A stretch of DNA of 64,000 nucleotides from contig NZ_SJSB01000006.1 of assembly GCF_004352835.1 (NCBI RefSeq), positions 124,001-188,000 on the forward strand, written 5' to 3'. The DNA is from Marinomonas flavescens (GTDB lineage: Bacteria; Pseudomonadota; Gammaproteobacteria; Pseudomonadales; Marinomonadaceae). Position numbers and translations under genes: made by a program. Positions 1 to 7,191 of the stretch are shown here, one piece after another. Each line of letters opens with the position of its first letter. Position 1 is the stretch's first letter. Under the pieces are notes generated by a model, which was given only the letters and a program-made list of their open reading frames with translations, did no database searches and had not been told where the DNA came from.

Positions 1-528
1 ATGATGATTCCTTGGGAATACTGACAAGTGAAGCCTCATTGTAGCCAGTTTGGTACAAGCAAGACAGTTTTTGAGTACGTTAGAGACTTGCTCAAGACGC
101 CAGTCGATTTCAATTAAAGTACGAATAAAATCAATCGCCCTTGATGATAGGCGATATTTGGCGAATTAACAGGTGTGTACCAGCCTAGCAGCGATGCGTT
201 ATCACACTCATTTAGATGCCTTTATGTGATGACAACGAAAGGTGCTGCTTATTTTTGAAGAGTAGTAAGTTGATCTAAATCTTTGCAGTTGCGGCGGCTG
301 TTTGCAGTTTTGTGTAAAGCTTCTAACCTGCTTTTGATGTTCAACGTGATTGTTGTTATTTTGCAATACATTGAGTCGCCGTTCATCGCGCAGATTATAT
401 TTTTATCAATCATTAATCTATACACAGCCAGTGCTTATGACAGAAGCACTTATGAAAAAAAGTACCTATGAAAAAAGTACCTATGAAAAAAGTACCTATG
501 AAAAAAGTACCTATGACAAGACGTACCT
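1..528. other. Gene-poor left edge
   Basis: No convincing gene is seen. On the minus strand an open frame without a start runs from about 187 off the left edge; part of it reads YRLSSRAIDFIRTLIEIDW, which faintly resembles the C-terminus of a transcriptional regulator, but a stop codon lies just upstream, so at best it is a remnant. The last 80 bases hold a tandem repeat annotated separately. Confidence 0.4.
451..526 (+). repeat. 15-bp tandem repeat abutting a start codon
   Basis: About five units of ctatgaaaaaagtac (first and last units diverged, the last 16 bp long) end directly at the ATG of the beta-helix gene at 529. Every unit carries its own ATG. The units from 468 on read (MKKVP)n and run out of frame into the gene start, stopping at 534-536. 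The frame starting at 452 reads (STYEK)n and stops at 530-532. Unit length is a multiple of three, so copy-number change would not change either frame. Confidence 0.9.
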
Positions 529-2586
529 ATGATTAACCATAACCGACGCACTTTTATTCGACATTTGATCTTGGCATCTTGCACCACCCTATTACCCGTT
601 TCTGCTTTTTCAGCTCAAGGGGCTGAACTTGAAGAGATTCGATCGCATCGTATTTATGTCGATGGCCATAACGGACGAAATTCTAATGATGGCACCGAAA
701 GCTCTCCTCTCAGAACAATTCAGTCAGCGTCAAATAAATTACCAAACGGTGGTGATATCGTTATCCGAGAAGGCGTTTACCGTGAAACAGTGACGGTTGC
801 TTATGCCCATCAATCCTTTAGCAATTATCCCAATGAAGAAGTCACAGTGACAGGCCTTGATGTTGTCACTGGGTGGTCGTTATATAAAGATGGTATTTAC
901 CAAGCAAATTTTTCTGGTTTTGAAACGCAATTTACACAGGTTTTTGCTAACGACGCTTATATGCAAATGGCGCGTTACCCAAATCAAAGCAATGGCGACA
1001 TGTTAAGTGTGCGCGAAAGCGGATCTGGCTACGCTGATATCGTGGTCAATAATGCCGCGGATAAAAACGACACCACAAGTAATAAACGCGTTGTCTTTAA
1101 TGACATGAATAACATTCCTGATGATTATTGGGTTGGTGGTTATTTCAGAGGTATTTCAGGTAAAACATGGCAGAACCCTCATGGTCGAATTACAAGTAAT
1201 AGCGGTAACCTGATTCAGGTTAAATCTGAATTGACTGATTGGACAAAAAACAATAAAAACATTCCAGGCAGTGGTTGGGGCTTTATCTTCCATTTGAATG
1301 CTTTAGACGTAGCGGGCGAATGGTATGCACAAGACGGTAAACTGTACTTTAAACCTGAAGATAATATTGATGTTAACAGCCTTAAAATTGAAGCACAAAA
1401 GCGCGAATGGGCTTTTATCATTAATGGTAAAGATAACACCAGCATTTCAGGTTTAAACATTAAAGCCGCTTCACTACAGTTAAAATCAGATGACACAGTG
1501 ATTAAAAAAACGAGCTTTCGTTATATATTCCCCTATTTTTCCCGTGCCAATTATAATTCCTCATTCAAACAGCAAGGTGGAATTTATGTAAACGGCAACA
1601 ATAATACTTTTGGAGAATGTTATGTTGCCCACACCTGGGGCAATGGTTTCTCAATAGAAGATGGTCACAATAACACCATCCACAATTGTATTATTGAAGA
1701 TATTGGCTGGAACGCACAATTTACGTCAAGTGTATTAACCCATGCGTTTAACACCACTATTTCTAATAGTACCTTAGGCTCAACAGGCCGATTCCATATT
1801 CGTTTTAATGATAAAATCAATATTTTATATAATGATATTTTCGACTCGACGAGATTAGGACAAGATGCTGGTTCGATTGAAGCAACGAGTGGTAGTGCTT
1901 ACGACACAGCATTAGATATTAAGAATAGTGTAATCGCTTACAATCATATTCATGACAGCTCAACACTGCCAACGTCAAAAGCTGTTGCAAGCAACGGCAA
2001 TAGTGGTAAGCAGTTTGTGGTGGCGCTTTATTTAGAAGATGTAAAAAACTATACAGCGCATCACAACGTTATTTGGAATTTTCAAACAGATATTAAAGAC
2101 GATGGCACCTTTGTTTATTTAGGTCCCCGTCGTACAACGATTGAAAACGTAAAATACTATAATAATACGGTTTATAACACCCATTACCGTATTCGTTTAT
2201 GGAATCGTGATAGGCAAGGCGCGATTAATAGTACAAATTTCACCAATAATTTGTTCGCGGGCCCGATGGTTGACTTAGAAAGTACAAATACATTATTAAA
2301 ATGTATTACACATGAAAATGAACTTAATGATGCTAATCCAAGTGACACGTTTGTGGATCATTTAAATGGAGATTTTCGTTTACGAGCTAGCGCAACAGAT
2401 GCCATAAACAAAGGAAAAACGATTGCGGGCATTACCAATAACTTTGTGGGAAGTACGCCTGATATCGGCGCTTATGAATATGGTCAGCCTGCTTGGGTAC
2501 CAGGTGCAAGTATCGCTAGACCATGTTTTGCACCAATGAATTGCGATGAAGCAACCCCTGGCGCTAAAGCGATACCGAAAAAATAA
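529..2586 (+). CDS. Exported parallel beta-helix repeat protein
   Basis: This 685-residue protein has an export signal at residues 1-30. It holds a twin-arginine-like NRRTFIR at 5-11 and a possible lipobox LASC ending at Cys18, so it may be a Tat substrate or lipoprotein. The alternative is simple cleavage near SAFSA. After that comes YVDGHNG...GTESSPLRTIQSA, the usual opening of pectate-lyase/DUF1565-like right-handed beta-helix proteins, then many N-rich rungs such as ISNSTLGS and YNNTVYNTHYR. The fold suggests polysaccharide lyase, epimerase or binding activity on the surface, but no catalytic set is recognisable. The start is forced: the frame is closed by TGA at 514-516, and no Shine-Dalgarno sequence is visible. 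It stands alone. Confidence 0.8.
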   Translation: MINHNRRTFIRHLILASCTTLLPVSAFSAQGAELEEIRSHRIYVDGHNGRNSNDGTESSPLRTIQSASNKLPNGGDIVIREGVYRETVTVAYAHQSFSNYPNEEVTVTGLDVVTGWSLYKDGIYQANFSGFETQFTQVFANDAYMQMARYPNQSNGDMLSVRESGSGYADIVVNNAADKNDTTSNKRVVFNDMNNIPDDYWVGGYFRGISGKTWQNPHGRITSNSGNLIQVKSELTDWTKNNKNIPGSGWGFIFHLNALDVAGEWYAQDGKLYFKPEDNIDVNSLKIEAQKREWAFIINGKDNTSISGLNIKAASLQLKSDDTVIKKTSFRYIFPYFSRANYNSSFKQQGGIYVNGNNNTFGECYVAHTWGNGFSIEDGHNNTIHNCIIEDIGWNAQFTSSVLTHAFNTTISNSTLGSTGRFHIRFNDKINILYNDIFDSTRLGQDAGSIEATSGSAYDTALDIKNSVIAYNHIHDSSTLPTSKAVASNGNSGKQFVVALYLEDVKNYTAHHNVIWNFQTDIKDDGTFVYLGPRRTTIENVKYYNNTVYNTHYRIRLWNRDRQGAINSTNFTNNLFAGPMVDLESTNTLLKCITHENELNDANPSDTFVDHLNGDFRLRASATDAINKGKTIAGITNNFVGSTPDIGAYEYGQPAWVPGASIARPCFAPMNCDEATPGAKAIPKK

Positions 2587-2704
2587 ACACCTTCAACTAG
2601 TCATTTACCTGCAATTGTCTTGAGAGAAATCTGTCCCACTGATCTTAAACAGCCCCACTGGTATTCAGCAATCACACTGATAGGGGCTCTATTCTATGGG
2701 CTTA

Positions 2705-3814
2705 TTATGAGCCTTGAAATAGCCTTATAAATTTTCTATCAATGTAGTCCTTCATACGAAAAGCCAGTTTACCTGAGAAGGTAAGCGACCATTTAGACAA
2801 TACCCCTTCACCATCACCAAGGTTATAAATCAAAAGATAATCGCTCGCTGGCGAAAAAGGTTCTAACGATTTTCCTTCAAGCGCGCTCATTAAATTGTTA
2901 TATAGCACTAAGTTTTGACGAACCGCATAAACGCCCACTTTATCAAGAGGATGATCGGCATAATAGATACAGTCCCCTCCGCCAAAAATATTTGCTTGGC
3001 CAGTTGATTGCAAAAATGTATTCACTTTTAAGCCACCATCAGGGCCAACATCCAAACCAGATGCGACAAAGAGCGGGGAAGGCTTAACACCGATTGCCGG
3101 AAAGATAATATCAGCGTCGTAGGTCGTATCATTTTCTACCGTGATTTTTCCATCACTAACGCGCTCAACATACCCTTTGTCTATTATGGTAATACCTTTA
3201 CGAACCAGTAATTTATGAACCAAATACTGCACCCGAACAGGCGCTTTAGACATCAGCCTAGGTCCACTAAACAAGCGTATATTCGGCTGGTGCAATGACT
3301 TTCTCTTACATAATTGATGGATATTCCCTGCTATCTCCACCGCCGCAGGCCCGCCACCGAGAACCGCGATTGAAATAGGCCCATCGTTCAATTTTCGAAG
3401 AATGGTCTCTTTAGCTCGATATAGCTCTTCAATTGGCTTCGCTGTAAACACATTCTCATCAGCGCCTTCAACAATGCTTTTAGGAACATAAGAACCTGCA
3501 TTACAAGAAAGCACATCGTATTGAATCGTCTCATCACTTTCTGCGAGATACACAAGCTGCTTGTCTGGATCAATGCGGCTAGCGTGGGCTTTAACAAACC
3601 TCCCACCCTTACTTTCAACCTGCTGTTTGGTCTCAAAGCGAATATCATCCGGCTCGTAAGTGCCGCCAAGCATCCCCGGTCCCATACCGCTGTAATAGTG
3701 ATAATCAGAGGGTTGGATAACCGTGACTTGATATCCTTTCTCAATAAAGGACTCTAATTTACTTAGAGTAATCATGTGTGCATGACCACCCCCAATCAAA
3801 ACAAGACGCTTCAT
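2705..3814 (-). CDS. NAD(P)/FAD-dependent oxidoreductase
   Basis: This 369-residue flavoprotein belongs to the pyridine nucleotide-disulfide oxidoreductase fold. An N-terminal FAD-binding LIGGGHAHM (6-14) is followed by a second nucleotide-binding loop VLGGGPAAVEIAG near 152, and by GGGDC near 275, which contacts FAD in this fold. The GGGHAH opening resembles the NADH dehydrogenase-like family that is fused to SelD in some bacteria. No redox-active CxxxxC is visible at the usual place, which fits type-II NADH dehydrogenase-like or sulfide:quinone reductase-like relatives better than disulfide reductases. There is no signal peptide. It is not in an operon. The substrate is unknown. Confidence 0.8.
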   Translation of the reverse strand: MKRLVLIGGGHAHMITLSKLESFIEKGYQVTVIQPSDYHYYSGMGPGMLGGTYEPDDIRFETKQQVESKGGRFVKAHASRIDPDKQLVYLAESDETIQYDVLSCNAGSYVPKSIVEGADENVFTAKPIEELYRAKETILRKLNDGPISIAVLGGGPAAVEIAGNIHQLCKRKSLHQPNIRLFSGPRLMSKAPVRVQYLVHKLLVRKGITIIDKGYVERVSDGKITVENDTTYDADIIFPAIGVKPSPLFVASGLDVGPDGGLKVNTFLQSTGQANIFGGGDCIYYADHPLDKVGVYAVRQNLVLYNNLMSALEGKSLEPFSPASDYLLIYNLGDGEGVLSKWSLTFSGKLAFRMKDYIDRKFIRLFQGS

Positions 3815-3960
3815 ATCGGTTTCTTCAGTTGTTAACTATGATTAATATGCCCTACTAAGGCCCCTAAGCACCTTGTAATGCGGCTATTTCTTTCTTAACC
3901 CACGGGAACCAAAAAGCGTGAACCTATCCTAAAAAATATCACCTATTACAAAGGAGAAAA

Positions 3961-4209
3961 TCACGACTGAAAACGCACTTCCGTAAAGTGAGGGTTTTCA
4001 ACGGTGATCGCCAGCTTGACCATATCCGCTAACACCACCAACATAACGCCATCGTCTGTTTGTATTTTAATGCACTCAGCACGGCTTTCGTTACGGGCAG
4101 TATCCAGCGCAACGCCGTCTATGTTTTCTCCCGTATTCATCGTTAACCTGATCGGGTAATGGAACAAACAAACGATCTCAACATAATCGTACTCATGGCA
4201 AGTAATCAT
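3961..4209 (-). CDS. Rof/YaeO-like Rho-binding antiterminator
   Basis: This is an 82-residue protein of the Rof (YaeO) family. Members bind transcription terminator Rho and reduce Rho-dependent termination. The sequence opens with ITCHEYDYVEIVCLFHYPIRLTM, which follows the family pattern of I.C..YD.lE.ac...., and it continues with GVALDTARNES and a C-terminal KLAITVENPHFTEVRF strand. Acidic residues are spread along it, as expected for a protein that occludes the RNA site of Rho. GAGG lies 8 nt upstream of the ATG. The assignment rests on recalled family features only. Confidence 0.7.
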   Translation of the reverse strand: MITCHEYDYVEIVCLFHYPIRLTMNTGENIDGVALDTARNESRAECIKIQTDDGVMLVVLADMVKLAITVENPHFTEVRFQS

Positions 4210-4228
4210 AAGAAACCTCTAATAAAAT

Positions 4229-4273
4229 ACCGATTAAAAAGACCGATTAAAAAGACCGATTTGAAAGACCGCA
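4229..4273. repeat. 13-bp tandem repeat upstream of the rof-like gene
   Basis: Two exact copies of accgattaaaaag (4229-4254) are followed by a third with two changes (4255-4267) and a partial fourth. They sit just upstream of the rof-like start and downstream of the yccF stop region, where they could affect rof expression. Confidence 0.85.
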
Positions 4274-4326
4274 GCATTAAAAGAAAATTATGGCGAGCCG
4301 ACATAGCAACGGCTCAGAAAAATCGA

Positions 4327-4788
4327 CTATTTTTTTGCCCTTAAATTTGCAACACTGATTTTGGCATTCGCATGACGAGCCGCCATAGCCACTTCTTTAG
4401 AGACAATCGTTTTACCGATAGGTGCAATTGAAATGCCAGCAAGTTTTAAATGCTGTAAAGCGAACGGGATACCGATAATAGTAATAAAACACGCGATAGC
4501 AGAAATAACATGACCTATCGCCAACCAAAATCCAGCAAAGATAAACCACAAAATATTGCCTACTACTCCCCAGCCGCCAGTCCCCACATCCTCGGCTTGC
4601 GTTAACTCATTTCGAGCAATGGCTTCTTTTCCAAATGGGAAAAAAGAGAAACCCGCGATGACAAAACACGCCCTGCCCCATGGAATACCGACAATCGTTA
4701 TAAAAGCCAACAGCCCAAAAACGCACCAAGCTAAGCCCATCACTAGACCGCCAAATATAAACCAAATTAAATTCCCAATTGCTCTCAT
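4327..4788 (-). CDS. yccF: YccF family inner-membrane protein
   Basis: This 153-residue protein is made of two similar halves, each a YccF domain (DUF307). Half one holds GNLIWFIFGG...ITIVGIPWGRACF, and half two GNILWFIFAGFW...ITIIGIPFALQHLKLA. Several hydrophobic segments make it an integral membrane protein. The G-N-x-x-W-F and I-x-G-I-P-x motifs in both halves are diagnostic. The function is not established in the family. AGGTGAT lies directly before the ATG. It is separated by about 110 bp from the following rof-like gene on the same strand. Confidence 0.88.
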   Translation of the reverse strand: MRAIGNLIWFIFGGLVMGLAWCVFGLLAFITIVGIPWGRACFVIAGFSFFPFGKEAIARNELTQAEDVGTGGWGVVGNILWFIFAGFWLAIGHVISAIACFITIIGIPFALQHLKLAGISIAPIGKTIVSKEVAMAARHANAKISVANLRAKK

Positions 4789-5089
4789 ATCACCTTCTAC
4801 CTTCTACCTTCTAATATCACCTTCTCATATACCTCTTAAAATGAGCCTGACGAGGCGATGGAGTTGCACTACCACTGAAGATTCAACAGACCGCACTGCC
4901 CATCATCATAGATCGATGATATCGAAGCATCAATAGAATATGAACCGGATGGTTAAGCAATAAAAAGGCGTGAAATCAAGATGCTTGATTGATAATAGAA
5001 TCAAAGGCAGGAAGTGAAATTGATGAAATAATAGACAATTAAAAAGAACATGGACATGTTCTTTTAGAAGAAACACCACAGACTCAATA
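4789..5089. other. Non-coding stretch at the outer end of the cassette array
   Basis: No gene is seen. It contains short taccttc direct repeats near 4792-4830 and the first copy of a 142-bp repeated element (4950-5091) that adjoins the first attC-like site. This marks the transition from core yccF to the accessory array. Confidence 0.6.
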
Positions 5090-5091
5090 CC
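4950..5091. repeat. 142-bp repeat element, copy 1
   Basis: It is nearly identical to 9224-9365, with the same length and few substitutions. It contains an 11-bp perfect palindrome with a 2-nt loop (aaaagaacatg / catgttctttt, about 5042-5065). No ORF is present. Both copies directly abut the R' side of an attC-like site, in the same orientation. It is likely a small mobile or non-coding cassette element. Confidence 0.85.
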
Positions 5092-5151
5092 AAGCTAACG
5101 CCGCGTACATAGTGCGAGCTGAAGCTGAGTCCGGTTGAACGCTTGGTTATA
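5090..5151 (-). other. attC-like recombination site (Phd/ParE cassette)
   Basis: Read on the minus strand just after the toxin stop, it begins TATAACCAAGCG and ends GGCGTTAGCTTGG. The outer arms ACCAAGC and GCTTGGT are complementary. Position and arms fit a short integron attC, but the R' core is degenerate where the 142-bp repeat begins. Confidence 0.55.
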
Positions 5152-5152
5152 C

Positions 5153-5446
5153 TCAACTTTCGGGTAATTTAAGTAGCCGCTCACTACGCCAGACCCTAAT
5201 AATTTTTATTGATTTCATTTCACGCAAATATACGACGCGATACGGTGAGTGAATAAGTTCGCGAACCAACTCATCATTAAATTCTGGAACCACCCGACCG
5301 ATATCAGGATGAGCACTAAGAGTTTCAATATGTTCAATAATTGCCGCCACAAACTCATGACCGATATCGGGTACACCTTACTCTAAATAGTACTCTTTGA
5401 TGATTTCAAGATCTGTGATTGCAGACTTGGAAAAAGAAATATTCAT
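5153..5446 (-). pseudogene. parE: ParE/RelE-type toxin with internal stop
   Basis: The frame opens at ATG 5446, 3 bp after the antitoxin stop, and runs 97 codons to TGA at 5153. Codon 23 is TAA (5378-5380), where family members have a residue such as Gln, so the reading is MNISFSKSAITDLEIIKEYYLE-stop-GVPDIG. Downstream, PDIGRVVPEF, REL, YRVVYL and IIRVWRSERLL match the ParE/RelE toxin family, which act on gyrase or ribosome-bound mRNA. A single C-to-T change (CAA to TAA) explains the break. Restart at GTG 5350 would lose the first helix. The toxin is therefore probably inactive, while its antitoxin is intact. Confidence 0.85.
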
Positions 5447-5449
5447 TTA

Positions 5450-5716
5450 CTATAGACCTAACTTCTTCTTCACATCATTGATATCAGTAGTATCGCCTTC
5501 CTTTATTTCCATTAACCCCTGAGTTACTGCCTTAACAAACTCCAGCTCTTCTTTGGCGCTCTCGTCATCATCAAGCCCTTGAACTACCGCCACCCCGCGA
5601 CCTCGGCTAGTTAAGAGTACAGGTCTGTGGCTATCTTTAGCGTGGTTCACGACCTTGCCAGGATTAACCTTAAGGCCTGAAAACGAAATAATATCTTCGG
5701 AAAATTTAGTTTGCAT
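5450..5716 (-). CDS. Phd/YefM family antitoxin
   Basis: This is an 88-residue antitoxin. The N-terminal half SFSGLKVNPGKVVNHAKDSHRPVLLTSRGRGVAVVQ is the DNA-binding Phd/YefM fold; the R-P-V-L-[IL]-T-x-x-G-x-G-V-A-V-V block is typical. The C-terminal tail beyond residue 55 is acidic and helical and would wrap the toxin. AAGGGG precedes the ATG. It lies 3 bp upstream of the broken parE, and the pair forms one integron cassette. It probably represses its own promoter and, with the toxin broken, may persist as an anti-addiction gene. Confidence 0.88.
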   Translation of the reverse strand: MQTKFSEDIISFSGLKVNPGKVVNHAKDSHRPVLLTSRGRGVAVVQGLDDDESAKEELEFVKAVTQGLMEIKEGDTTDINDVKKKLGL

Positions 5717-6108
5717 AATAACGCCCCTTCAAAGACCTTTTTGTAGCACCTGTTTAGATCTATTGTAAGAGTATAACGAGGCTGTAGAATTTCTACATTC
5801 TCAGCCTACTTAATTAATTTAAATCCACAATATTTCACCACACACTTAAGATTTAATAGGTCCTTCGATTTTCAATCATTGATTGATGATGTCGAGCCGT
5901 AAAGGAAGTGTGTGCTTAAGAATCGAACAGTGAGTAGCTAAATAGTGTGAGAGGCTTACTTTTTGCCTAATGCAGACGATTCCTAAGCTTCTCAATGTCT
6001 GCATAACACGTTTACTACTATGCAATTATAGTAAAAATTAACGCCCTAAAACGAGAAACACTCGACAGCCTGAGATGCCGAGTGTAGTAAATAATCTTGA
6101 TGCATTGG
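5717..6108. other. Cassette junction with inserted element and terminator-like hairpin
   Basis: No gene is seen. Nearest the antitoxin promoter side, at 5776-5942, is one copy of the element beginning gaggctgtagaatt. At 6061-6089 the plus strand reads acactcg...cgagtgt, which on the minus strand gives a 7-bp hairpin followed by TTTCTCGTTTT. This is a possible weak terminator of the DUF2442 gene. A further hairpin, gcagac...gtctgc, lies around 5972-6003. Confidence 0.5.
5776..5942. repeat. Repeat element D, copy 1
   Basis: It is shared with 6966-7116, from gaggctgtagaatt through to cagtgagta.ctaaat. Both copies sit directly after TATAAC, which on the minus strand is the R' core of an attC (GTTATA). 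Its first 14 bp equal the terminal inverted repeat of the element at 7984-8129. Confidence 0.75.
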
Positions 6109-6633
6109 TTACATGCGACTTAAAGAATGAGCAGATGCTCTATCTTTAGCCAGCTCAATAACGGCATGACCTAGCTGAACCAAAGTTCCAAAACTTGGTG
6201 TCGTTTCAGGCTTTAAAGAACGGTAAGCACTCGTTCTACTTTTGATTCCTGCACGCTCAATGACAACACTATGACCAAATTGCTCAACATAAGAACGGAT
6301 AGCCGCTTGCAGAATGTCTGCTCGACCTTCTTGCATTGAATCCCATGAAGCCTGCTTGATTACAGTTTCCATTTCTTTAACGTCAAAAGGCGTTAAATTA
6401 GATTCAGTATAACGACCAACCGTAATTGCTTTTAACGTTGCTGCTGATAATTCAACACCACTCCAATCAAGAGAGCCGTCTGCCGTTAATGCAAATTTTT
6501 GAAAATTAGCCACATGGCTAAATGCTTCTTTTTGGAAATACTCAGTTAAGTTGGCTTCACCGGTATAACCATCACTAAAAGTAAGCTCAAGTGTAAAATC
6601 AGCGACCAAATCAACATCAATTACTTTTAACAT
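6109..6633 (-). CDS. DUF2442 domain protein with antidote-like C-terminus
   Basis: A 174-residue protein. Residues 1-85 read VIDVDLVADFTLELTFSDGYTGEANLTEYF...LSAATLKAITVGRYTESNLTPFD, a DUF2442-like fold. The C-terminus, about 133-165, reads SRTSAYRSLKPETTPSFGTL, which resembles the helix-turn-helix of addiction-module antidote proteins. A well-spaced AGGTGA precedes the ATG. It follows the DUF4160 gene by 7 bp. DUF4160-DUF2442 gene pairs are common in bacteria and are suspected toxin-antitoxin modules. That role is inference here. Confidence 0.7.
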   Translation of the reverse strand: MLKVIDVDLVADFTLELTFSDGYTGEANLTEYFQKEAFSHVANFQKFALTADGSLDWSGVELSAATLKAITVGRYTESNLTPFDVKEMETVIKQASWDSMQEGRADILQAAIRSYVEQFGHSVVIERAGIKSRTSAYRSLKPETTPSFGTLVQLGHAVIELAKDRASAHSLSRM

Positions 6634-6640
6634 ACGTCAC

Positions 6641-6898
6641 CTATAATTTACCCGGATTAATACCAGCAACTGCTTGTTCCCACATTGCCATCAACTTTAC
6701 TCGATTGTTTTCAATGTGAGCTTCTGCTCGTTTTCGTTGCTTATTTGGCAAATAACCTTCTAAGCACTCACCTTTTTCAATTGCTATGATTAGCTCATAA
6801 CTGCCATATTTGACATGAATATGAGGTAATTGATGCTGCTTGTTGTCAAAAAAATACAAACAAAATGAAAGCCCAAGCAATGCATCTATTTCTGGCAT
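6641..6898 (-). CDS. DUF4160 domain protein
   Basis: This 85-residue protein of the DUF4160 family has FCLYFFDNKQHQLPHIHVKYGSYE at 12-35 and, near the C-terminus, AHIENNRVKLMAMWEQA. The H-x-P-H-[IV]-H-V-x-[YF] signature near residues 24-31 is the mark of the family. It is co-directional with and 7 bp upstream of the DUF2442-HTH gene; together they make one cassette. By analogy with small gene pairs in integrons it may be the toxin partner, which is not shown. GAGG lies 7 nt before the ATG. Confidence 0.78.
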   Translation of the reverse strand: MPEIDALLGLSFCLYFFDNKQHQLPHIHVKYGSYELIIAIEKGECLEGYLPNKQRKRAEAHIENNRVKLMAMWEQAVAGINPGKL

Positions 6899-6965
6899 AG
6901 CAACCTCTAATTATCAAATCTAGTTAAACTATAGCGCTGTATCTAAAAAGAGACAACCTTAGCGT

Positions 6966-7116
6966 ATAACGAGGCTATAGAATTCCGCATTCTCAACCAG
7001 TTCAATTAATTTAAATCCGCAATATTTCACCATACTCATAAGATTCAACAGGCCATTTTATTTTCAATCATTGATTGATGATGTCGAGCCGTAAGATCGA
7101 GCAGTGAGTAACTAAA
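6966..7116. repeat. Repeat element D, copy 2
   Basis: A diverged copy of 5776-5942 beginning gaggctatagaatt, again immediately after TATAAC. It splits the attC of the SDR cassette, so its R' core lies at about 6961-6967 while the rest of the attC is at 7115-7189. Confidence 0.75.
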
Positions 7117-7189
7117 TTGGTGGGTTATAATGTGTAGCGGAGTGATACCTAACCCACTGTTTTAGTTCCGTTTAATTGCCTTGTATGGC
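7115..7189 (-). other. attC-like site of the SDR cassette (R'' arm and stem)
   Basis: On the minus strand, just after the SDR stop, CCATACAAGGCAATTAAACGG matches the R''/L'' side of the site after the 11.0-kb gene. It is followed by a strong stem: aactaaaacagtgggtta pairs with taacccaccaatttagtt around a short loop. The R' half is displaced by the element at 6966-7116. Confidence 0.6.
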
Positions 7190-7191
7190 GA

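Noticed and set aside
1-186. Minus-strand open frame resembling a regulator C-terminus
   Set aside because: A stop lies just upstream and there is no start codon before the window edge; similarity is too weak to annotate.
190-240. attC-like gcgttatcacac near the left edge
   Set aside because: No pairing partner or cassette gene next to it.
450-526. CRISPR array
   Set aside because: 15-bp head-to-tail units without spacers; no cas genes in the window.
283-532. Two short overlapping plus-strand ORFs, one ending in (STYEK)n
   Set aside because: No SD, no domain and composition explained by the tandem repeat; more likely leader sequence than proteins.
4159-4344. 61-codon plus ORF over the 13-bp repeats
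   Set aside because: Antisense to the rof-like gene and made of the tandem repeat; no SD.
4556-4936. 126-codon plus ORF antisense to yccF
   Set aside because: Shadow of yccF, a well supported gene on the other strand.
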